Source: Ligustrum vulgare (taxonomy: Eukaryota > Streptophyta > Magnoliopsida > Lamiales > Oleaceae). From it: a DNA stretch of 64,000 nt. How positions within the stretch are numbered: the stretch's first letter is position 1; the number at the start of each line of letters is the position of its first letter. Both the position numbers and the translations under genes were made by a program. The notes under the pieces are model-generated. The model saw nothing but the letters and a program-made list of their open reading frames with translations, was not told the DNA's origin and searched no databases. The stretch is taken from positions 25,419,446 through 25,483,445 of the forward strand of contig OY743172.1 in the NCBI GenBank assembly GCA_963555705.1, read 5' to 3'. Below are positions 56,352 through 64,000 of this stretch, piece after piece.

Positions 56352-56476
56352 TTGCACCATCAGTGTTTATGATTTAAGCAAAATCAGCATTCGTCATCTT
56401 GCTCTTGGCAATACAAATCCCTTCTTCACAGAAGTCTTGTCAAAAGTCTGATAATTCTCATCCAATTTCTCGAAGG
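56352..56476 (-). pseudogene. RPL4: Ribosomal protein L4 (uL4) pseudogene fragment
   Basis: On the minus strand: FEKLDENYQTFDKTSVKKGF then VLPRA, followed after a frameshift by KMTNADFA, a stop, and IINTDGA. This matches the eukaryotic L4 segment FEKL..IYGTFEKPS.KKKGY.LPR.KM.NADLARIINSDE. At least one frameshift and one stop make it a non-functional fragment. No poly(A) tail in the expected position, so retroposition is not shown. Confidence 0.7.
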
Positions 56477-57536
56477 TAGACAACGTAGGACTGACTTGAA
56501 GCCTTCATGACAACGGAGAGGGACGCAACCAAATATTAGAAAAAACAAAAATTTGACAGCCATATGACTAACTTCATAGGAATAATTAAATAAGATAATC
56601 AAAATATGCAAAATTATAGAATGTATAAAGGAATATGTCATTATAAAACTCGAACAAATTACCAAAAATCAGAAATTCATCATTGAATAGTCATCCAAAT
56701 AAAAAAAATGTCATTTCCATATGCCTCTCAATATGCAAATACTAAATATAGATATATAACTATCTGTACGTATGGATTATTGGAAGAGATACCCAAAGTG
56801 GTTAATAGTTAACAGAATTAGAAACTATGAGATTTGCACCTCTTTCTCTACATTGAATGTTTGGAGGACCCGAAGAGACCAAGAAGAAAATTTATTGCCA
56901 TAATTTTTGTTAACTTTTCTCGAGGACCTACAATCTCTTTTACTTTATACGCATATCACTTTGTAGATAGAAAAAATAAAAATACTAAGGGTACTGAGAG
57001 ATCAAGAAGACGAATTGTAACTTCACATAAGAAGAAAACACTATAGTATTATTTTTCATCATCTTTGAGATTTTTCCACTCGATTTTAGAAAAAATGGAA
57101 GGAATCTCATTAAATATAAATCTACTAATAACTTTGTCAGTTAAGAGATGCATCCTTCAGAATTAAACAACAAAAAATAAAAGTTTATAGATGCAAGAAT
57201 TATTCGCTATTTATGATCGCTTAATTAAAAATTTCAAGGAATGAAAGTAAGAAATTAGAAAATGTTTAATATCCATCCATTGGGCTTGGTGCCATGAGTT
57301 CCGAATTGAAAGAATTTGAGTTCTCAGTTAATTCGATTAAGATAACAAATATAGTGATATATGGACTATGCTTTCGAACGCTAGAATAAGTTTACCGAGT
57401 TATTTTGAACGATAAGTCAAATACATCATCTAAAATAAGAAAATCTAAAATATTGGATACCTGATCTTCAGCGCATAAATGAGATTTGGAAAGCAGGACA
57501 TTCAATATAAGTCCAGATAAATTTCATACTTATGAG
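56477..57536. other. AT-rich intergenic sequence
   Basis: No gene, RNA or repeat recognised; short open frames lack family features. Confidence 0.45.
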
Positions 57537-57849
57537 TGTTTAGAAAATCGGAAACCTTTTCAAACCGAAAAATATAACGGGTCAAGGGTTAAAAGGTTTG
57601 ACAGGATCGAACCGATTTCAATTAAAATATAAAAGATTATTCCCAAAATTACAAAAATTTCTAAAAAACAAGTTATTTTACAAATAAACTAATATTTACT
57701 CATTCTAAAACAATTAGAGAAAAAAATGAAAATCAGGTTTTAAAAATCGATCGATTCCCGATTTTTCCGGTTGAACCGGCCGATTTTCAAGGCAGTCCGA
57801 TCCCGATTTTTCCGATCGAATTTCCCGGTTAAGTCCAATTTTCTAAACA
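57537..57849. mobile_element. MITE with tgtttagaaaatcgg termini
   Basis: Left tgtttagaaaatcgg and right ccaattttctaaaca are inverted repeats with one mismatch. The interior near the right end is rich in ccggttgaaccggcc and cgatttttccg text. 313 bp, non-coding, no evident target duplication. Confidence 0.55.
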
Positions 57850-58271
57850 TTGACTTTTATTGTTAATCTCGTTATTTATTTTTCTAAACGTGATATTTAG
57901 TACAATCTTAATTGATGTTTTTTAACCATTACAAATTGTTGACACTCAAAATTCATTGCACTTGGATTCCAAAAACAAATGTATTTAATTACATTGTTGT
58001 TGTGATGTGTGTATGTATCCATTCAGATTCATAGATCAATCAAAAACTTCTTATTTACTAAACAATACGATTTCATCACGTTATCTTTTTGAGCTGTAAA
58101 TCCTAGACCTACTCTAGTTGGTTTACAACTTTTAATGAAATAACTATAAAAAGTGAACAGAAAAGACAGTTGACATTTGACAATACCAAAATGACTTCTA
58201 ATCAAAGAAAAATTATCCGATCAATACAAAAATACATTGAAGTTCATGCTCTAAAACAATTTTTGTAGAGT

Positions 58272-58377
58272 ATTTTGTATCAATAGGTTCCACATGTAAT
58301 TCGAAACCAACAAAAACTCAAGAATTATTTTGTATCAATAGGTTTCACATGTAATTCGAAACCAACAAAAACTCAAG

Positions 58378-58381
<4 letters not shown>
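58272..58381. repeat. 55-bp tandem duplication
   Basis: Two adjacent units begin attttgtatcaataggtt and end actcaagaat. They differ at one base (ttccac versus tttcac). Confidence 0.9.

Positions 58382-58440
<59 letters not shown>
58382..58440. repeat. (TA)n microsatellite
   Basis: About 29 TA repeats followed by a short CA run and a 13-A run. Confidence 0.95.
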
Positions 58441-58449
<9 letters not shown>

Positions 58450-58491
58450 CTCAGCCCAAAAAAAAAAAAAAGGATGACTAAGCCTCCTTTT

Positions 58492-58659
58492 GATAATCAT
58501 ACTTTTTTTTGTATTTCTAAACCATATTATAAATTAAACAAATTTTCAAAGCACTTTTTAACCATATACATTTTTTCTCTCCATTTTTCAACCACCCATT
58601 TTACCTTAAAAACATAAATAAACCAATTTAGAAATCACATTCTTTTACCAAACGGAGGC
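58492..58659. mobile_element. MITE of the gcctccgtttgg family (best-preserved copy)
   Basis: Ends gcctccttttgat and taccaaacggaggc are clear inverted repeats. The interior contains caaagcactttttaaccata, tttttctctccatttttcaa and ccaccc, matching the other family copies. 168 bp. Confidence 0.65.
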
Positions 58660-58865
58660 ATATCAAATTTGATACAAGAGTTCAAAATATAATCATTTAC
58701 ATCATAAAATGTGTTCAAAAGGATTTAGCAAAGAGAAGGATGGAGAGGAGAGATGTAGAAAACTGTTCAAAAGGATTTGAGAGTTAGAGAGGGGGAGAAA
58801 CCACAAATAGAAAATGTGTTCAAAGCTAGGACTTATCATATTCATATGTGATTCTTTTATTATTA

Positions 58866-58890
58866 CTAGGTTTTGAACGTGCTTCGCACG
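58866..58890 (-). other. Helitron 3' terminus, minus strand
   Basis: Reading the minus strand, cgtgc-gaa-gcacg (58878-58890) is followed by ttcaaaac and CTAG, then host T; on the plus strand an A precedes ctag. Hairpin, spacing, CTRR and A/T flanks all fit a Helitron 3' end. The element body would extend to the right. I could not find its 5' TC end. Confidence 0.65.
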
Positions 58891-59211
58891 ACTGAACAGT
58901 TATTGTAAAGTTGGATAGTGAATATATGGTTAAAAAGGGGTGTGGAAAAAATATTGATGTGAAGAAATTAAAATGAAAGTGAAAATTTAAATGAGACTTC
59001 ATATTAACTTTAGCATAGATTGGGTAAAAAAAAAAGAAGTTGATTTATAAACCAGTTTATAATTGAAACAATTTTGGAAATTAATTTTTAACCATACATA
59101 TTATTTATTTGTAATTGTAAATAATATTTTTTGACCTTGAAATCAGAAATGAACAAATTTATAAACTAAAATAAAAACTGTTACAAAACAAAGCATTCTT
59201 TGAATCTGCAA

Positions 59212-59218
59212 GACATAT

Positions 59219-59288
<70 letters not shown>

Positions 59289-59295
59289 ATATGTC
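59212..59295. repeat. 84-bp perfect palindrome around (TA)n
   Basis: gacatatgtga + (TA)n + tcacatatgtc is self-complementary over its full length (59212 pairs with 59295). Confidence 0.95.
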
Positions 59296-60083
59296 CGGAC
59301 AATAGTAAATACTGTGGAAATTTATGTAAGAAGAGATTTGAAAAAGTGAAGTGTTAAAAATGTCGATGAAGAAGATTTGTGGTGAACTATGTCTACGTTT
59401 GATAACATTGTTTGGTTTTCTAGACATAATTCCAAAAAATGCCACATGATAAATCCAGTTAAAAGGCATAGAAAAAGTTGCTTCACAGTAGGGTGGAGCT
59501 TATAGCATAGAAGTGGTTTGTGTGTGTATGTGTGAGTGTTTTTTTTTTTTTTTTGGGGAGAAATTTCTTCAGTAATGCTATTTGAAAGCAGTCCATTCCA
59601 TGTATTTTTTAGGATTCACCATCACCACTTTAGCCTACTTCATAAATGAAGTTGAGACAAGTGCAATTAGAAGAACAACAAACTAAATCTTGTTCCCAAT
59701 ATATTTGGATTCAGCTGTACAAAACCTTTTTTACCACTTCATTTGATCAAACCCGAAATCCATGGAGAAATCCGATGAAATCAAGACTTTTGCAACCACA
59801 AGAAGACATGTTAGTTATGGCTTTACCTCTACCTCTTCTACTTGTTCTAGATACACCAACCAATCTATTTTATTTTATTTTAGTATCAGTTAGTGTAACA
59901 CAGGAAATGGAGTAAGTTTAAATATACTATAAATTGAGCTCTGCTGTAAAGTATAAACTTGGCATACATAATAGGCTGTGGAAAATGACCTGAAAACTCA
60001 ATCCAGGAGCATAAATTCAATCATAACACGGTTGAGATTTCAGAAGCAACAAAGTATATGCATGCAAGAAACATGAACAAGAT

Positions 60084-60263
60084 TTATAGGACTGTCAATT
60101 CTGTGAATAAAGTGGGATTATGGACAAAGAAATAATCCAGCGATTTTCTTGGACACCACCATGCGAAAACAATGGCAGGGACTACAAAGAGAAGAGCAGC
60201 ACCAGCAGCAACTTCACCAGTAATGACTTCATTTGCACTATTTCCTCTCGCAGTTACAGCTAC
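60084..60263 (-). pseudogene. SERK/BAK1-type receptor kinase transmembrane-exon fragment
   Basis: The minus-strand frame reads GEVAAGAALLFVVPAIVFAW then WCPRKSLDYFF, matching the SERK transmembrane/juxtamembrane exon (GGVAAGAALLF..PAI.FAWW.RRKPQEFFFD). An acceptor-like tttgtag precedes it. Similarity stops after FF and the frame ends at TAA (60084-60086). No LRR or kinase region follows. Minus-strand text at 60420-60478 (VPFASNNN) may be a neighbouring exon but is too short to claim. It lies 1.2 kb inside the minus-strand Helitron end and in its orientation, so capture is plausible. Confidence 0.7.
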
Positions 60264-60787
60264 AAAATTTAGAAAGAAATCTAGAATTGATATTAATTAG
60301 TACCTATTTCATTAAAATATGTTACATTAGTAACATCCTTCCCTTACTAATAGAGCTCACTCTAGATATTCTGCAAAGGTACACATTTACAAGCTACTTA
60401 ATATACTATAATTAAAAACATTCCTCCAGCATAAGGACTGCTTGAGGTCCCATTATTGTTGCTAGCAAATGGAACATGTCCTCACCAACCAGTCCTCTTA
60501 ACATGCATAAAAATTAAAGAAATATCGCATTACCGTCTTGCAATAACAAAGAAGAATTAAACAAAAGTATATCATAATTGAGGCATTATATATAATAAAT
60601 GAGACTGGCAGTTGTAAGCAAAGGCACACAATTGATTTACAACAAAAAATCCAAGAAATAGATGTATGTCTTGGCATACGTGATACAAATCCAGAATTAT
60701 GGCAACTCTTTGTTTTTTCAAACACAATCAAAGATTCAAAAATGGAGTCATGCGAATAAGTATATTAAAATTAGAACTTTTCATATC

Positions 60788-60808
60788 AAGTTTTCACTTT
60801 GAAGCTTT
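60788..60808. repeat. SINE 2 target duplication, left
   Basis: A 21-bp sequence (aagttttcac...agcttt) is repeated exactly at 61015-61035. Confidence 0.9.
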
Positions 60809-61014
60809 GCCCCCAAGGCACATCTCCCAGCGGTGAAAGGGATGGTGGTTTAAAGACCAGTCTCGCTTGATCAGGGGTTCGAATCTGGCCATTATCAAGT
60901 TAAAAGGTAAGCTCTCACTCTGCACTCTGAGAGGCATAACCTGCGATTTACATCATTTACCAAGGTTCAGGGCAGGGCATGTGGGGGCCCCTAAGGTTGG
61001 GGTTCAACCCTTTT
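60809..61014 (+). mobile_element. tRNA-derived SINE 2
   Basis: A 206-bp element between perfect 21-bp direct repeats. ggcacatctcc near the 5' end, B box ggttcgaatc near 60876, gaggcataacctg, and a ggggcccctaaggtt tail ending in TTTT. Same family as SINE 1, opposite orientation. Confidence 0.85.
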
Positions 61015-61035
61015 AAGTTTTCACTTTGAAGCTTT

Positions 61036-61490
61036 AAATTACATCCCAAAAGTAAACACTGCAAGAAAATATAGTCAAGAAAATAAGTAGATCCCTGTAA
61101 TTTAGTACACAACCAAATTGGGAACTCAATCCTTGAGTTCTATATATCTTCTATAAAAGAAGCTCGTTAAAAGTCTTAATTGAAGTGCTGCATACACGAA
61201 ATTCTCGTATACTTAGGCAATCTATGGAGCATAGAAGCACAACATACTCAATTGTATCATCCATGTATGACTGTACAAATTAAAATAAAACATTGATGTT
61301 TCACATAGAAGGACAATTTTCATTCACTTTTATAAACTTGAATATATTCTGAAAACAAAACACAGAAGCACAATTTTCTTTGTACAATTTTATAATGTTG
61401 GAACTCAATATTAATAGGTCATCCTTCTTGTTAAGAGGATACCATACACTTACAATCTTCACGTTTAAGCTGCCATGTCAAGTATGAAGC
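61036..61490. other. AT-rich flank of the second LARD-like element
   Basis: No gene or repeat seen. The five bases before the LTR (gaagc, 61486-61490) should recur after its 3' LTR beyond the window. Confidence 0.5.
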
Positions 61491-63436
61491 TGTAGCGACC
61501 AAGAATTTTTACGCGATTAATAATTATTTTAATAGAAAATCGTGTCGCTACTATTTCACCCATTTTTATTAAGTTAACGCCACGACGTATTCGTATAGCC
61601 AAGTCAAGAAATAATCGAGATCGTTCGATTTTAAATTAAATTCCGAATTTCTAAAAATATCTCCATTCTCTTGATTTAAAGTATATTAAGTCTAAGTACT
61701 TAATTCAATGTTATCCCAATATTTATTTGTACAAAAATTACTTTTATTATTTAAATTAAGAAAATATATGCAAGCATGAGAGGTTCCATTATATATAATA
61801 ATTATGAGAATCTTAATTTAATAAATATGGAAAAGTATATAAATGGTTGATAGATTCCATTATATGTAATCATGAAGAGCATAATATTTGTATAAATATG
61901 GAAAAGTATATGAATGAATTATATACTCCATTATATATAATCATGAAGAGCATAATATTTGTATAAATATGGAAAAGTCTATGAATGATTGATAAGACTC
62001 CATTATATGTAATCATGAAGAACATAATATTTGTATAAATATGGAAAAGTATATGAATGATTTATATACTCCATTATATATAATCATGAAGAGCATATTA
62101 TTTGTATAAATATGGAAAAGTATATGAATGGTGCTTTACTTTAAGAAAATGATGTGTTAAAATTAATAGAATTGAATGATTATGTTTACAATATGCCAAC
62201 TTTATACATCTATTTAAACCCATCTCTTTTACACACAACTCTACACATATACACTTATTTCCAATCTCTTGACAAAATCCACAAGTAAGAGAAATTCAAG
62301 GTGGTCAAGAAAGTTTTGGTCCATTTACTACTACACTTCATTTTAATCTTTTAAAAGGTAAGTATATCTTATGTTTTTATGAAAAGTAAGTATGTTTTTA
62401 TGAAAGGTAAATACACCTTATGTTTTTATGAAAAGTAAGTATGTTTTTATGACAAGTAAGTATATCTTATGTTTTTATGAAAAGTAAGTATGTTTTTATG
62501 AAAGGTAAATACACCTTATGTTTTTATGAAAAGTAAGTATGTTTTTATGACAAGTAAGTATATCTTATGTTTTTATGAAAAGTAAGTATGTTTTTATGAA
62601 AGGTAAATACACCTTATGTTTTTATGAAAAGTAAGTATGTTTTTATGACAAGTAAGTATATCTTATGTTTTTATGAAAAGTAAGTATGTTTTTATGAAAG
62701 GTAAATACACCTTATGTTTTTATGAAAAGTAAGTATGTTTTTATGACAAGTAAGTATATCTTATGTTTTTATGAAAAGTAAGTATGTTTTTATGAAAGGT
62801 AAATACACCTTATGTTTTTATGAAAAGTAAGTATGTTTTTATGACAAGTAAGTATACCTTATGTTTTTATGAAAAGTAAGTATGTTTTTATGACAAGTAA
62901 GTATATCTTATGTTTTTATGAAAATGTTTGGATCATTGCTATGAAATCAATCTCACAAGATTGTTATGGGTTCCATATGATATGTTTATGATTATGCTAA
63001 GGGGACCGGAGTTTAGTAGCGCTACACATAAGAATTCTTGCCATTTAAGTTCGGTAAAATTCTTGTGTCTCCCTATGTTTATGAATATTTCAATCCTATC
63101 CTATGTTATGATGAAAATGATCCATATGCATTCAAAAGAAAATTTATGCTTGGTATACTTACTGGGATTTTATAAATCTCACTCCACGATATTTACCATT
63201 TTCAGATAATTGAAGGTTCGAGGCGGTCAACATGGAAGTGGCAAAAGTGGTTAAGATTGATGAGATAATTATGTTGAACTTTATGTAAGAAAATTATGTT
63301 CTATTTTTATTCACAAATAAAATTATGGGATTCTAATTATTCTTTTGAATAATTTTACATTACTATTTAAGTCTCGATAATATGATATGAGTCACTTTTT
63401 GTGGCACTCGAATGGTCGAGAATTCGGGTCGTAACA
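61491..63436 (+). repeat. 5' LTR of second LARD-like element
   Basis: Inverted relative to 44083-51319. Carries the 71-bp-type array (about 61790-62140, fewer and more diverged units) and the 98-bp-type array (about 62356-62930, cataaaaacat cores on the complement). Confidence 0.9.
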
Positions 63437-63438
63437 GT

Positions 63439-63450
63439 TGGTATCAGAGC
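63439..63450 (+). other. Primer-binding site, initiator Met tRNA
   Basis: tggtatcagagc two bases after the LTR, as in the first element. Confidence 0.92.
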
Positions 63451-64000
63451 AAAGAGTTTTAAAAACGATTCTGTAGATTTTTGAAATTTTATTTCTTTAA
63501 AAAAATAAAAAAAAAAATCACTATTCACGTGAACAGTAAAACGACGTGCTATTCATGATGAACAGTGAACGAAATCACTATTCATTATAAAAAAAAAAAG
63601 TTGAATTTTCACATGTCAAGTATGGTTATGATTTTGAAAAGCATGATGAAATTTGATGTGCGAATTTCAAGGACAAAATTCATTTTAAGCAAGGGAGTTT
63701 GTAATGTCCTGAAAATTTTATGGAATATAATTAGTTAGTGATATGATGTTTATATTGATGTCTTTGATAAATTTCTAGAAGTTCGGGGACTAAAGGAAAA
63801 ATAAGATTTGACGATAAATTTTATTTGGGTTAAGTTATTAATTATTGATGGGGAGATAATTACTATATCGATATTGGATTTGTTTTGAAGACTGTGATTA
63901 ATTAGGAATTATGATTCAAGAAAATGTTGATTTGGATACAACCACATTAAATTATTGTTGATTAAAGGAAAATAAGATTATATGAAATATTTTAACTCAT

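Larger units (their letters stand above)
61491..64000 (+). mobile_element. Second LARD-like LTR element, plus strand (3' part outside window)
   Basis: 5' LTR 61491-63436 (TGTAGCGACC...GGTCGTAACA, 1946 bp), primer-binding site tggtatcagagc at 63439-63450, then interior collinear with the complement of 49278-48800: the hairpin-prone leader and, near 63670-63720, the ggacaaaattcattttaagc ... tgtaatgtcctg signature. It diverges from the first element by substitutions and array length. No coding sequence is visible before the window ends. Confidence 0.9.

Noticed and set aside
59143..59469. 108-codon minus frame with Tyr-Ile repeats
   Set aside because: It is a translation of the (TA)n palindrome.
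60420..60490. Second SERK exon upstream of the transmembrane exon
   Set aside because: Only a few residues (PFASNNN) are suggestive; too short to annotate as a separate feature.

Overview
The window is plant nuclear DNA. It is AT-rich, its genes have GT-AG introns, and it carries land-plant genes (a syndetin/VPS50 homologue, an H2B.8-type sperm histone variant, an ATL-type RING-H2 E3 ligase) among typical angiosperm transposons. The H2B.8-type histone and the ATL protein point to a flowering plant, probably a dicot. I cannot name the species. Several ORFs begin at GTG or TTG if read naively; I used ATG for real genes.

Layout: 1-1860 holds nested Ty1/copia remnants and a LINE tail. 2924-25227 is the 3' part (21 exons, about 940 codons) of a syndetin gene whose 5' exons lie upstream of the window. 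Its fifth intron in the window is 10.6 kb because a nearly intact 7-kb LINE with a perfect 19-bp target duplication, a hAT-like element and MITEs sit inside it. 25953-26663 is the single-exon H2B.8-type gene. 27269-30541 is an old non-coding LTR element.

30946-41867 is a Helitron. It has a 5' TC end, a degenerate Rep/helicase C-terminus and a 3' hairpin. It carries exon fragments of at least three unrelated nuclear genes in its own orientation: alanyl-tRNA synthetase, PEX19 and a WAT1-type transporter. A Ty1/copia element with non-canonical TA...TA LTR ends and a TTTAC target duplication later inserted into it.

42223-42876 is an intact ATL RING-H2 gene. 44083-51319 is a complete minus-strand LTR element with LTRs over 2 kb, no coding capacity and a CTGGG target duplication. 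Its LTRs contain 98-bp and about 71-bp tandem arrays. A second member of the same family, in the opposite orientation, starts at 61491 and runs off the window. Between them are two SINEs with long target duplications, several MITEs, an RPL4 fragment, a second Helitron 3' end with a nearby SERK-type exon fragment, and an 84-bp perfect palindrome.

Only three host genes look functional (VPS50, H2B.8, RING-H2). They act in separate processes (endosomal recycling, sperm chromatin, ubiquitin ligation) and show no operon-like relationship. Most of the rest is transposon-derived.
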